From Flavobacterium plurextorum (lineage in GTDB: Bacteria; Bacteroidota; Bacteroidia; Flavobacteriales; Flavobacteriaceae): a DNA stretch of 64,000 bases. Below, one piece after another: positions 53,090-61,754 of this stretch. The stretch covers positions 3,189-67,188 of the forward strand of contig NZ_MUHD01000033.1 in the NCBI RefSeq assembly GCF_002217395.1, written 5' to 3'. The position numbers and the translations under genes are program-made. Below the pieces are notes generated by a model, which was not told where the DNA came from, made no database searches, and saw only the letters and a list, made by a program, of their open reading frames with translations. Every line of letters begins with the position of its first letter. Position 1 is the stretch's first letter.

Positions 53090-53141
53090 TAATTTGTTTT
53101 TTAATTATTAAAATATAAGACCCTCACTGTCTTAACTTTTA

Positions 53142-54200
53142 TTAATATGTTTTGTTGATTAAATAAAAATCAGCCAAAACAATTGCGGCCATTGCTTCAA
53201 CAATTGGCACAGCACGAGGGACAACGCACGGATCATGACGTCCTTTTCCGGTCATTGGTGTTATGTTTCCTTTATTATCAAGTGAATCTTGAGTTTGCAT
53301 AATTGTAGCAACCGGTTTAAAAGCAACTCTAAAATAGATATCCATTCCGTTGCTGATTCCACCTTGAATTCCACCTGAAAGATTTGTTTTTGTAGTTCCG
53401 TCAGGATTATATAAATCGTTATGTTCGCTTCCTTTCATTTCAGATCCAGAAAATCCGCTTCCGTATTCAAAACCTTTAACTGCATTTATAGAGAGCATCG
53501 CTTTTCCTAATTCAGCATGTAATTTATCAAATACCGGCTCTCCTAAACCAACTGGAACATTTTGAATTACGCAAGACACAACACCTCCAACGGTATCTCC
53601 TTGTTTGCGAATATCACGAATATATTCTTCCATAATTGCTGCTGATTTTTCGTCTGGACAGCGAACTGGATTGCTTTCGATTTTAGAAAAATCTAAATCT
53701 TGATAAGGTGTATCTAAATGAATAGGTCCAACGGAAGAAACGTAAGCATTAATTTTAATTTCAGGCAGCATTTGTTTTGCAATTGCTCCTGCTACAACTC
53801 TGCTTGCCGTTTCACGTGCAGAACTTCTTCCGCCGCCGCGATAATCACGAAAACCATATTTTTGATCATACACATAATCAGCATGACTTGGTCTGTAATT
53901 ATCTTTTATATGCGAATAGTCGTCTGACTTTTGGTTGGTGTTTGGAATAATAAAACCTATTGGTGTTCCGGTAGTTTTACCTTCAAAAATTCCAGATAAA
54001 AACTGAACTGCATCTGGTTCTTTACGTTGGGTAACAATTGCTGACTGTCCTGGTTTTCTGCGAGACATTTCAACTTCAATTGCTTCTAAATCAAGTTCAA
54101 TTCCTGATGGACAACCGTCTATAATTCCGCCTAAAGCTTCACCATGAGATTCTCCAAATGTCGTAACTTTATATAGGGTGCCGTAGCTATTTCCTGCCAT
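53142..54200 (-). CDS. aroC: Chorismate synthase
   Basis: Last step of the shikimate pathway, FMN-dependent 5-enolpyruvylshikimate-3-phosphate to chorismate. It has 352 residues, standard length. Seen: GNSYGTLYKVTTFGESHGEALGGIIDG, RRKPGQSAIVTQRKEPD, PIGFIIPNTNQKSDDYSH, RPSHADYVYDQKYG, DYRGGGRSSARETASRVVAGAIAK and HDPCVVPRAVPIVEAM. A TACATTTG -7 motif on the minus strand (54217-54224) precedes the start but lacks a clear -33 element. Confidence 0.97.
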   Translation of the reverse strand: MAGNSYGTLYKVTTFGESHGEALGGIIDGCPSGIELDLEAIEVEMSRRKPGQSAIVTQRKEPDAVQFLSGIFEGKTTGTPIGFIIPNTNQKSDDYSHIKDNYRPSHADYVYDQKYGFRDYRGGGRSSARETASRVVAGAIAKQMLPEIKINAYVSSVGPIHLDTPYQDLDFSKIESNPVRCPDEKSAAIMEEYIRDIRKQGDTVGGVVSCVIQNVPVGLGEPVFDKLHAELGKAMLSINAVKGFEYGSGFSGSEMKGSEHNDLYNPDGTTKTNLSGGIQGGISNGMDIYFRVAFKPVATIMQTQDSLDNKGNITPMTGKGRHDPCVVPRAVPIVEAMAAIVLADFYLINKTY

Positions 54201-54387
54201 TGTTATTTGTTTTGAGCAAATGTAAGTTTTATGAATTAAATTAAAAAATTTAAAATTGTTATTGTTAATTAAAGATCAAACAAATAAAAATCACAATTTA
54301 TTAAAACTGCAGCCAAATTAGTAACCTTTTGATAAAACCGTTTTACGAAGAGATTCTTTTATTTGCTAAACTTCAAATTAATAAAAA

Positions 54388-55209
54388 TTGAAAAAAAGAA
54401 ATGTTGAATTGGTCATTATCTCAGATGTCCACTTAGGAACTTACGGAAGTCACGCCAAAGAATTAAACAACTATTTATCAAGCATTAAACCTAAAACTTT
54501 AATACTTAACGGAGATATAATTGATGCGTGGCAGTTTAGAAAATCTTACTTTCCTAAATCGCATTTAAGAGTTATACAACGTATAATAGGAATGGCTTCT
54601 AAAGGAACAAAAGTCTATTATATTACTGGAAATCATGATGAAATTCTCCGAAAATTCAGCGACATGAATCTAGGAAATTTTAGTTTGGTTGATAAATTAG
54701 TTTTAGAATTAGATGATAAAAAAGCTTGGATTTTTCACGGAGATGTATTTGATGCTTCTGTTCAACACTCAAAATGGATTGCAAAACTAGGCGGCTTAGG
54801 ATATGATTATTTAATTTTGAGTAATCGTTTTGCTAATTGGTGTTTGGCAAAACTAGGTCGAGAACCTTACTCTTTCTCAAAAAAAATAAAAGCCAGCGTA
54901 AAAAAAGCTGTTAAGTTCATCTCAGATTTTGAAACCACTGCAACTGATTTGGCTATCGAAAAAAATTACGATTATGTAATCTGCGGACATATTCACGAGC
55001 CCAAAATAGTTACAAAAGAAAACAAACACGGATCAACATTATATTTAAACTCCGGTGACTGGATCGAAAATTTGACAGCATTAGAATATCATAAAAAACG
55101 CTGGAAATTATATTCTTATACAGAAAGTAATTTTTCAGAAGAAGAAAATCTTTTCGAAATGGAAGACATTATTACCTCTCAATTAATCTCATCAATAATT
55201 CTTAAATAG
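54388..55209 (+). CDS. UDP-2,3-diacylglucosamine diphosphatase-like metallophosphatase
   Basis: Calcineurin-fold phosphoesterase of 273 residues. The sequence begins KKRNVELVIISDVHLG with DVH, followed by LILNGDIIDAW (GDIID), YITGNHDE (GNHD), FHGDVFD, and GHIHEPK (GHIH), the five metal motifs. It matches LpxH-type enzymes, which cleave UDP-diacylglucosamine in lipid A synthesis. The start codon is TTG at 54388: a stop TAA sits at 54382, and no ATG precedes the first motif. It stands alone on the plus strand. Confidence 0.87.
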   Translation: MKKRNVELVIISDVHLGTYGSHAKELNNYLSSIKPKTLILNGDIIDAWQFRKSYFPKSHLRVIQRIIGMASKGTKVYYITGNHDEILRKFSDMNLGNFSLVDKLVLELDDKKAWIFHGDVFDASVQHSKWIAKLGGLGYDYLILSNRFANWCLAKLGREPYSFSKKIKASVKKAVKFISDFETTATDLAIEKNYDYVICGHIHEPKIVTKENKHGSTLYLNSGDWIENLTALEYHKKRWKLYSYTESNFSEEENLFEMEDIITSQLISSIILK

Positions 55210-55355
55210 TTAACATATAGCAAACCACTACTTTTAGGTTAATTTACAACGTTTCAAATGTTGCGAAATGTGAATTATATAACAATTTCCAAAAATCTTA
55301 TACGTTCTTGAATTACGAGAACTATACATTTGAAAAAAATTAATTTAACCATTTT

Positions 55356-55853
55356 ATGAAAAAGATTATTCTATCTGCCATTATGCTATTAGGATTAGCA
55401 TTTACGGCTCAATCACAAGAAATTTCAAAAAACGCTCTTGGTATACGTTTAGGCGACAATAACGGTTTTGGAGGTGAAGTATCTTACCAACTGGGATTAA
55501 ATCAAAAAAATAGACTTGAATTTGATTTAGGATGGAGAAACAGCAGCGATGTTGACGCCATTAAAGGTGTTGCTTTATACCAATGGGTTTGGAACATTGA
55601 CGGCGGTTTTAACTGGTATGCTGGTGTTGGTGGTGGATTAGCCGCATGGGATCATGATTATTACAATAACAACTACAAATATAACGACAGCGGAACTTAT
55701 GTTTTTGCAGCTGGAGATATTGGTATAGAATACAGATTTAGTGAAGTGCCAATTACATTATCATTAGATGCCAGACCTGAAATTGGTTCTGGATATTATG
55801 ATGATGACAACTTCGGATTTGATGTTGGCCTTGGTGTTAAATTTAGATTTTAA
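55356..55853 (+). CDS. Small outer-membrane beta-barrel-like protein
   Basis: A 165-residue exported protein: signal peptide (MKKIILSAIMLLGLAFTAQS, to about 20), then eight amphipathic strands (NALGIRLGDNNGFGGEVSYQLG, RLEFDLGWRN, GVALYQWVWNI, WYAGVGGGLAAWDHDYY, GDIGIEYRFSEVPITLSLDARPEIGSGY, DVGLGVKFRF). It ends in Phe, as is typical for barrel proteins. No specific family identified. The upstream 55210-55355 gap holds only AT-rich leader. Confidence 0.75.
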   Translation: MKKIILSAIMLLGLAFTAQSQEISKNALGIRLGDNNGFGGEVSYQLGLNQKNRLEFDLGWRNSSDVDAIKGVALYQWVWNIDGGFNWYAGVGGGLAAWDHDYYNNNYKYNDSGTYVFAAGDIGIEYRFSEVPITLSLDARPEIGSGYYDDDNFGFDVGLGVKFRF

Positions 55854-55875
55854 TCAAAAAAAATCAACAACTAAA

Positions 55876-55918
55876 AAAGAAAAAACCTGCCGTTTTAAAT
55901 ACGGCAGGTTTTTTTTAT
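55876..55918. terminator. Bidirectional terminator after the barrel-like gene
   Basis: Perfect 13-bp stem (55881-55893 and 55899-55911; core ACCTGCCGT/ACGGCAGGT) with T-rich ends both ways. It separates the converging barrel and PrcB-like genes. Confidence 0.85.
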
Positions 55919-55970
55919 GCTTAAAAAAACAAGAAACACTTGCTTTAAAATCCTAAATACTTACAGTGTA

Positions 55971-56393
55971 TTATTTGATAATAATTTCTTTCTTAGAGTG
56001 TATTTTCACAACTGTATACGGATATGTAATAACCTGCATAACCATTGCATCTTTAGCCGGACTGTTTTCTTTTACAGTTATAATAATATTTTTATCTGTT
56101 TCCTCGACTTTATCAACTCCAATAGAATAACCTCCTGTATTTTTCTCTCCCATATTTAAAATAATATAGTTGGAATTATTAATATCAGTCTGTTTCATTT
56201 TGTCAGCCAAAAGCGGATCATTTTCTAACATTTTGATTTCGTTTGGCTCGGTCAAAATCTCATAAAACTTAATATTTCCACCGCCGTCAGACTGTTCCGT
56301 TAAAATCTCATACAAACCTTTTGAATCTGATGTTTTTTTAACACCGCAGGAAATCAAAACAAAAAGGACTAGAACCGAAATTACTTTTTTCAT
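55971..56393 (-). CDS. PrcB-like lipoprotein
   Basis: A 140-residue lipoprotein with a lipobox (VLISCG, Cys16). Residues about 65-140 match the PrcB C-terminal domain: NYIILNMGEKNTGGYSIGVDKVEE, VKENSPAKDAMVMQVITYPYTVVKI. PrcB is a partner of the dentilisin-type serine protease complex in Treponema; in Bacteroidota the domain occurs alone and its role is unknown. Downstream of bshA by 26 bp on the same strand, so co-transcription is possible. Confidence 0.8.
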   Translation of the reverse strand: MKKVISVLVLFVLISCGVKKTSDSKGLYEILTEQSDGGGNIKFYEILTEPNEIKMLENDPLLADKMKQTDINNSNYIILNMGEKNTGGYSIGVDKVEETDKNIIITVKENSPAKDAMVMQVITYPYTVVKIHSKKEIIIK

Positions 56394-56418
56394 TTACGCT
56401 TATATTATTTAAAAACTT

Positions 56419-57555
56419 TTACTCTTTATAATCATCTATTGCTTTTTGATACAAAGCTTCATACTTAGGCAAGATGTTTTTAATATCAAACTTTTTAGCA
56501 ACCTCTAAAGCGTTTAATTTAAATTGATTCAGAGTTTCATCGTCTTTTAAAATTTTAATAGCATTGGCAGCCATTTCCTCGACATTTCCAACATTACTTA
56601 AATAACCAGAAACTCCATCAAAATTAACTTCAGGCAAACCTCCAGAATTACTTGAAATAACAGGAACTCCGCAAGCCATTGCTTCTAATGCAGCAAGACC
56701 AAAACTTTCTGTTTCTGATGGAAGTAAAAACAAATCGGTAAAACATAAAATTTTATCAATCTCGTTGCTGTTTCCAAAGAAGATTACTTTATCATAAATC
56801 CCCAATTCCATGCACAAAACCTCTGCTTTTTCTTTCTCAGGCCCATCTCCCACCATCATTAATTTAGCAGGCATTACTTTCTGAATATTATAAAAAATCT
56901 TAATAATATCCGGAATACGTTTTACCTTTCTAAAATTACTAATATGTGTTATGATTCGCTCATCTTCTTTTGCCATTACATAACGATGACATGGCACAGT
57001 TGGATCTTTCTTAACTTTATCCAATTCAATAAAATTCGGGATTACCTTAATTTTATTTTTGATTTTGAACAGTTTCAAAGTATCATCTTTCAAACTTTGC
57101 GAAACTGATGTCACATAATCTGATTTATTGATACTAAAAGTTACAGCAGGTTTATAAAACGGATGATTTCCTACCAGCGTAATATCTGTTCCGTGAAGCG
57201 TTGTAATCATTGGCAGATTAATTCCTTCATTTTTCAGCATTTGTTTCGCCATATAACCCGCATAAGCGTGAGGGATTGCGTAATGCACATGAAGAACTTC
57301 GATTTTATACAATTTCACCATATCGACCAATTTACTTGACAAAGCCAATTCGTAAGGTTGATAATGAAAAAGTGGATATTCTGGAACGTTTACTTCGTGA
57401 TAATGAACATTCGGATTTAAAAGCGCCAACCTAACCGGCTGACTATATGTTATAAAGTGTATTTCGTGTCCGCGTCTGGCTAATTCAAGGCCTAGTTCTG
57501 TTGCAACTACACCACTACCGCCAAATGTTGGATAACAAACTATTGCTATTTTCAT
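56419..57555 (-). CDS. bshA: N-acetyl-alpha-D-glucosaminyl L-malate synthase
   Basis: First step of bacillithiol synthesis: UDP-GlcNAc plus L-malate gives GlcNAc-malate. It is a GT4 glycosyltransferase of 378 residues. Seen: MKIAIVCYPTFGGSGVVATELGLELARRGHEIHFITY, HVHYAIPHAYAGYMAK, TTLHGTDITLVG, INKSDYVTSVS, IPNFIELDK, and the nucleotide-binding C-terminal DLFLLPSETESFGLAALEAMACGVPVISSNSGGLPE. These match BshA. bshB and bshC are not in this window. Confidence 0.95.
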   Translation of the reverse strand: MKIAIVCYPTFGGSGVVATELGLELARRGHEIHFITYSQPVRLALLNPNVHYHEVNVPEYPLFHYQPYELALSSKLVDMVKLYKIEVLHVHYAIPHAYAGYMAKQMLKNEGINLPMITTLHGTDITLVGNHPFYKPAVTFSINKSDYVTSVSQSLKDDTLKLFKIKNKIKVIPNFIELDKVKKDPTVPCHRYVMAKEDERIITHISNFRKVKRIPDIIKIFYNIQKVMPAKLMMVGDGPEKEKAEVLCMELGIYDKVIFFGNSNEIDKILCFTDLFLLPSETESFGLAALEAMACGVPVISSNSGGLPEVNFDGVSGYLSNVGNVEEMAANAIKILKDDETLNQFKLNALEVAKKFDIKNILPKYEALYQKAIDDYKE

Positions 57556-57583
57556 GTATAAAATTTAATTCTACGAAAATACT

Positions 57584-57612
57584 CAAAAATACTGTTTAAT
57601 TACCCTTTTCAA
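57584..57612 (-). promoter_or_regulatory. Probable bshA promoter
   Basis: Minus strand: TTG (57610-57612), 18 nt, then TATTTTTG (57584-57591). It lies 29 bp ahead of the bshA start codon. Confidence 0.5.
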
Positions 57613-57659
57613 TTGTTAGATTTTTGACAAAATTAGATTAATTCTAGTGAGTTTTTTCT

Positions 57660-57775
57660 CTAGAAGCAGAACCATATCGGCCGGAAGAAACTTCAGTCCC
57701 GCTGTACGCTCTATCTTTTCCTGTCTAAAGAAGCCAGAAAAAGGATATCGCTTCCATCGGGGCTAGATTAGACGT
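57660..57775. repeat. Intergenic palindromic repeat, second copy of the ATCTTTT...AAAAGGAT type
   Basis: GC-rich segment with TCTATCTTTTCCTG (about 57710-57723) facing CAGAAAAAGGATAT (about 57735-57748), and CCCGCTG/ATCGGGG outer words. Related in plan to 42115-42215. The remainder of the 340-bp gap 57556-57895 holds the bshA promoter and a GAAACCTGAAAC microrepeat at 57826-57866. Confidence 0.5.
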
Positions 57776-57825
57776 TTTGTTTTTATAAGAACATGCTTAA
57801 ACCAACTTTGACAAACTTTCGCAAA

Positions 57826-57866
57826 AACCTGAAACTTGAAACCTGAAACCTGAAACTTAAAGTTTC
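57826..57866. repeat. Tandem GAAACCT/GAAACTT microrepeat
   Basis: Six iterations of a GAAACYT word in about 40 bp. It belongs to the same vocabulary as the repeats at 9722 and 11242-11309. Confidence 0.6.
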
Positions 57867-57895
57867 ATGCCTTTTAAATATTTTACAAATTACTC

Positions 57896-58378
57896 TTAGA
57901 AAAATCTGCTGTGCCAGCTGTCGGCAGCAGGAACTTCCCAAGATTCATTAAATTCTTCAATATTGTTGACTAAGTTATTGAAAACAATTGTGTTCTCAGA
58001 AACTGATTTATCCTTTACCATTTTCTTGAAATCAATTAATGGTTTATGTGCGATATGTTCTCCAAGTTTAAAAGTAACGTTCATTTTATCTAACAAATCA
58101 ACGTTATATTTTTTTTCTAAACCTTGAATAAACTCAACCGAACTATCAATCGAGCAACCTGTAGCAGCTTGCACTTCTTGATTAACTGCTAATATGATAA
58201 AACGATTGTATTTAAGTAAAAATGAAGCTTCAAGACTTGTTCCGTGTGCGGCCCATTCTTCAACAAAAGCTTTCAAATCGGTTTCGATTTCAGAAAATTC
58301 TTCCTCAGAAAATTTTCTGTTCGATTGGTAAATCCAAACTCTAGATTCACCAGGTAAATTTTCAAAAGGTATATACAT
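57896..58378 (-). CDS. Conserved Bacteroidota protein of unknown function
   Basis: A 160-residue soluble protein: MYIPFENLPGESRVWIYQSNRKFSEEEFSEIETDLKAFVEEWAAHGTSLEASF, GCSIDSSVEFIQGLEKKY, and a Trp/Phe-rich C-terminus (PAADSWHSRFF). Relatives are often called ABC transporter ATPases, yet there is no Walker A, Walker B or signature motif. The single Cys in GCSID is conserved in the family as far as I recall. It is downstream of the iron-sulfur pair on the same strand. Confidence 0.75.
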   Translation of the reverse strand: MYIPFENLPGESRVWIYQSNRKFSEEEFSEIETDLKAFVEEWAAHGTSLEASFLLKYNRFIILAVNQEVQAATGCSIDSSVEFIQGLEKKYNVDLLDKMNVTFKLGEHIAHKPLIDFKKMVKDKSVSENTIVFNNLVNNIEEFNESWEVPAADSWHSRFF

Positions 58379-58475
58379 TTTTAAATTTTAGATTTTAAAT
58401 TATAAATTTTAGATTTTTAAAGAGTTTTGAATAAACCTTTGCTCTTTTGAATCTTTTCCACTTTGCACCTTAAAA

Positions 58476-59267
58476 CTATAGATCTTGTGCATTAGCAATT
58501 AATTCTGCAATATCCAGCACTTTTACCTGCCCTTCTTTTTCTTGATGCTTGATACCATCTGTCAACATTGTATTACAGAAAGGACATCCTGCCGCAATAA
58601 TATCTGGTTTCACTTCTAAAGCGTCTTCTGTACGTAATACATTAACTTCTTTATTTCCTGGTTCAGCATCTTTAAACATTTGCGCGCCACCAGCTCCACA
58701 GCATAATCCATTAGCTTTAGAACGCTTCATTTCGACTAATTCAACATCTAACTTCTGAATTAAATCTCTTGGAGCTTCATAAACTTTATTTGCTCTTCCT
58801 AGGTAACAAGGATCGTGAAAAGTGATTCTTTTTCCTTTAAATTGTCCGCCTTCTACAGTAAGTCTTCCATCATCAATTAATGATTTTAAAAACTCTGTAT
58901 GATGAATAACTTCATAGTTTCCACCTAATTCTGGATATTCATTTTTTAAAGTATTAAAACAGTGCGGACAAGCGGTAACAATTTTTTTTGCTTCATAGGC
59001 ATTCAAAACCTCGATATTCATCATGGCCTGCATTTGAAACAAAAATTCATTTCCAGCACGTTTTGCAGGATCACCAGTACAGCTTTCCTCTGCACCCAAA
59101 ACTGCAAATGAAACATTAGTACGGTTTAATATGCGTACAAATGCTTTTGTGATTTTTTTTGCTCTATCATCAAAACTCCCAGCGCAACCTACCCAGAATA
59201 AAACTTCTGGCTGTATTCCCTGAGCTAGCATTTCAGCCATTGTTGGCACTACTAAATTTTCTGACAT
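58476..59267 (-). CDS. Iron-sulfur protein with two CCG domains (HdrB/GlcF-like)
   Basis: A 263-residue soluble protein with two cysteine-rich CCG-type domains: VGCAGSFDDRAKK with TACPHCFNTLKNEYPEL, and HDPCYLGRAN with GLCCGAGGAQMF and AAGCPFCNTML. Such domains bind iron-sulfur clusters in heterodisulfide reductase and glycolate/lactate dehydrogenase subunits. It works with the membrane protein encoded just upstream as a likely quinone-linked electron-transfer pair. The dehydrogenase partner is not evident here. Confidence 0.9.
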   Translation of the reverse strand: MSENLVVPTMAEMLAQGIQPEVLFWVGCAGSFDDRAKKITKAFVRILNRTNVSFAVLGAEESCTGDPAKRAGNEFLFQMQAMMNIEVLNAYEAKKIVTACPHCFNTLKNEYPELGGNYEVIHHTEFLKSLIDDGRLTVEGGQFKGKRITFHDPCYLGRANKVYEAPRDLIQKLDVELVEMKRSKANGLCCGAGGAQMFKDAEPGNKEVNVLRTEDALEVKPDIIAAGCPFCNTMLTDGIKHQEKEGQVKVLDIAELIANAQDL

Positions 59268-59395
59268 CTTTTTTTGTTGTTAAATCGGTTAATCGTTTAT
59301 TTGGTTAATCGCACTCTTTGCTATTACCTACTAAAAACCTTACTATTTTTATTCAAATCGCTTAAACAGTTAAAGAAATAACCAATTAAACTTTT
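59268..59395. repeat. GTTAATCG/GATTAAC-type microrepeats between the iron-sulfur genes
   Basis: GGTTAATCGTTTATTTGG (about 59288-59305) and mirrored CTTAAACAGTTAAA (about 59366-59379) use the same words as the pyrB/rnz gaps. The fit is looser and no perfect stem is seen. Confidence 0.4.
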
Positions 59396-60733
59396 CTAAT
59401 TTTCGTTTTTCCAATTTAAACGGTCTTGCTGACTGTATTGCCAAGGAGCACCGTTATTTTCAATATTAGTCATCATTGCATTCAATGACATTGGCGCAGC
59501 ACTCTGCTCCATCACTAAATAACGACGCATATCCATAATAATAGACAACGGACTAATATTAACAGGACATTCTTCTACGCAGGCATTACATGAAGTACAA
59601 GCCCACAATTCTTCCGGTGTAATATAATCGTTTAATAAGGTTTTATTATCTGGTACAAAAACACCTTTATTAGCGTCGATATTATTTCCTACTTCTGTTA
59701 AACGGTCTCTTGTATCCATCATAATTTTACGTGGAGACAATTTCTTTCCTGTTTGATTTGCTGGACAAGATGATGTACAGCGTCCGCATTCTGTACAAGT
59801 ATAAGCATTCAACAATTGAACCCAATTTAAATCCTGAACATCGCTCGCTCCAAACTTACTCGGAGCTGCATTTTCATCAACAGGAGCAGCTGCAAATGGA
59901 TCTGCATTTGGATCCATCATTAACTTAACTTCCTTTGTTACAGAAGCTAAATTATCAAACTGACCTTCTGGATTTAAATTTGCAAAATAAGTATTAGGGA
60001 AAGCTAAAAGAATGTGCAAATGTTTTGAGAAGTATAAATAGTTCATAAAAACTAAAATACCCGCAATATGCAGCCACCAAAAAGCTTCAAACAATAATGA
60101 AACTAATTCGTTTGACATTCCATTAAAAATTGGAGCAATAAACTGACTTACTGGAAAACTTCCTGCTTTATGAAAATGAGAAAATCCGCCTGGAACATTC
60201 TGCAAATGCAAATCGGAAGCATTCATCAATAAAAACAAAAGCATCAAAACGGTTTCAAAATACAAAATATAATTTGCATCGCTTTTAGGAAATCCGTTTA
60301 AGTCAGGATTTATAAAACGTTTAAGTCTAATAACGTTTCTTCTAATCCAGAAAACTACAACAGCAAAAATTACAAGTATTGCCAGTATTTCAAAAGAAGC
60401 TATTAAAACATCATAAACCACACCTAAATAAGGCGCAAAAATTCTATGAGTTCCAAATAACCCATCTATAATAATTTCAAGTAACTCGATATTAATAATT
60501 ATGAAACCTACATATACAAAGATATGAAGTATTCCAGCTACAGGGCGTCTCACCATTTTTGACTGCCCAAGAGCAATCATTGCCATGTTTTTCCAGCGCG
60601 CTTTAGAATTATCCTTTCGATTTACATCTACTCCCAAGTTAATGTTTCGGATGATTTTTTTCACGCTCGCTGCAAAAAAACCAAAACCAACTATAAGAAG
60701 TATGGCGAACAAAATATTATCTAAATAACTCAT
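59396..60733 (-). CDS. Membrane iron-sulfur electron-transfer protein (NarI-like plus 4Fe-4S)
   Basis: A 445-residue inner-membrane protein. About five hydrophobic segments (to about 270) carry His residues suited to heme b ligation (HIFVYVGF, HIAGILVFMNYL). The soluble C-terminal half contains two 4Fe-4S motifs: CTECGRCTSSCPAN (about 313) and CTSCNACVEECPV (about 375). It resembles HdrC/HdrE-type or GlpC-like quinone-linked subunits. It lies 5 bp downstream of the MlaD-like gene and upstream of the CCG-domain protein. Confidence 0.9.
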   Translation of the reverse strand: MSYLDNILFAILLIVGFGFFAASVKKIIRNINLGVDVNRKDNSKARWKNMAMIALGQSKMVRRPVAGILHIFVYVGFIIINIELLEIIIDGLFGTHRIFAPYLGVVYDVLIASFEILAILVIFAVVVFWIRRNVIRLKRFINPDLNGFPKSDANYILYFETVLMLLFLLMNASDLHLQNVPGGFSHFHKAGSFPVSQFIAPIFNGMSNELVSLLFEAFWWLHIAGILVFMNYLYFSKHLHILLAFPNTYFANLNPEGQFDNLASVTKEVKLMMDPNADPFAAAPVDENAAPSKFGASDVQDLNWVQLLNAYTCTECGRCTSSCPANQTGKKLSPRKIMMDTRDRLTEVGNNIDANKGVFVPDNKTLLNDYITPEELWACTSCNACVEECPVNISPLSIIMDMRRYLVMEQSAAPMSLNAMMTNIENNGAPWQYSQQDRLNWKNEN

Positions 60734-60738
60734 TACAA

Positions 60739-61704
60739 TTATTTTTTATCAGTTGAATTTACATCTTCAGCAGGAGCTACATAAGGTTTGTTTTTCTTTC
60801 CAAAAAGAGAAACATTTACATATCGTGTTGGGTATAAACGAACGTCCTGTAACAACAATTCAAGTTCCTTTGAAGTTTTTGCAAGGTTATTATAAAGAGC
60901 ATCATCATTTAATAATTTACCTGCAGTACCTTTTCCAGAATTTAAATTAGCCATAATACCATCAACTTTAGCCAAAGTTTGATTTAGGTTTCTAACCGTT
61001 TTTCCTAAATCGGCTTTGTTTAAAGAATCTGAAATTTTATTAAAGTTGCTTGACATTTTATTAAAGTTTGTCACAACTCCATTTATCTGACCTTTATTAG
61101 TATCTAAGATATTATTAATACTTCCTGAAGCTTTATGAAATTGCTCCATAGTCTGACTTAACTCAGCCAAAGTTTTCTTTAAATCGTCTTGCGTTTTTTT
61201 ATCTAAAACATTGTTTAATCCTGTTACAAGATTATCAATATTTAGAAGCATTTTTTCTAATTTCATCTGAATAGGCTCAATTTTTCCGCCTAAAGATTCT
61301 GTCAAACCTAATTCAACAGTTCCTGCTAATTTTTGACCATCTTCTACAGGATCTTTATCTGTAAGATTTGGAACAATTTTTATCTGTTTTCCTCCAATTA
61401 AACTTGGAGAGTACAAAGCAGCTGTACTAGTTTTAGAAATTGGAAAATCTGTTTTTAATTGTAATTCAACTAATAATTTTCCTGTTATTTCATTAATTGT
61501 GATTTTATTTACTTTACCAATAGAAAGTCCGTTAATGGTAACAGGTGCTGATGCTGACAAATCCTCTACATTGTCGTATTCGACATATAATGTTTTGTAA
61601 TTCGTAAAAAGGTCTCTGCCTTTTAAAAAACTGTAGCCCCAAATAAATAATAAGATTGACGCGATGACTAAAATAGCCGTTTTAATTTCTCTTGTTAGTT
61701 TCAA
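60739..61704 (-). CDS. MlaD-type (MCE) lipid-transport protein
   Basis: A 321-residue inner-membrane anchored periplasmic protein: N-terminal helix (about 8-25), then the MCE fold with YVEYDNVEDLSASAPVTINGLSIGKVNKI (about 40-70), which in MlaD forms a ring for phospholipid shuttling. A long helical segment follows (about 140-280). The start codon is TTG at 61704, since the conserved KLTREIKTAILVI aligns with family starts and no ATG is near. It is co-oriented with the amidase gene 50 bp upstream. MlaE/MlaF partners are not in this window. Confidence 0.87.
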   Translation of the reverse strand: MKLTREIKTAILVIASILLFIWGYSFLKGRDLFTNYKTLYVEYDNVEDLSASAPVTINGLSIGKVNKITINEITGKLLVELQLKTDFPISKTSTAALYSPSLIGGKQIKIVPNLTDKDPVEDGQKLAGTVELGLTESLGGKIEPIQMKLEKMLLNIDNLVTGLNNVLDKKTQDDLKKTLAELSQTMEQFHKASGSINNILDTNKGQINGVVTNFNKMSSNFNKISDSLNKADLGKTVRNLNQTLAKVDGIMANLNSGKGTAGKLLNDDALYNNLAKTSKELELLLQDVRLYPTRYVNVSLFGKKNKPYVAPAEDVNSTDKK

Positions 61705-61754
61705 AATTCTAAGTGTTTGTACAAAAATAATATAAATATTCGAACTAGGGCTTA

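Noticed and set aside
57896..58378. ABC transporter ATPase
   Set aside because: No Walker A, Walker B or signature sequence is present despite that name being common for relatives.
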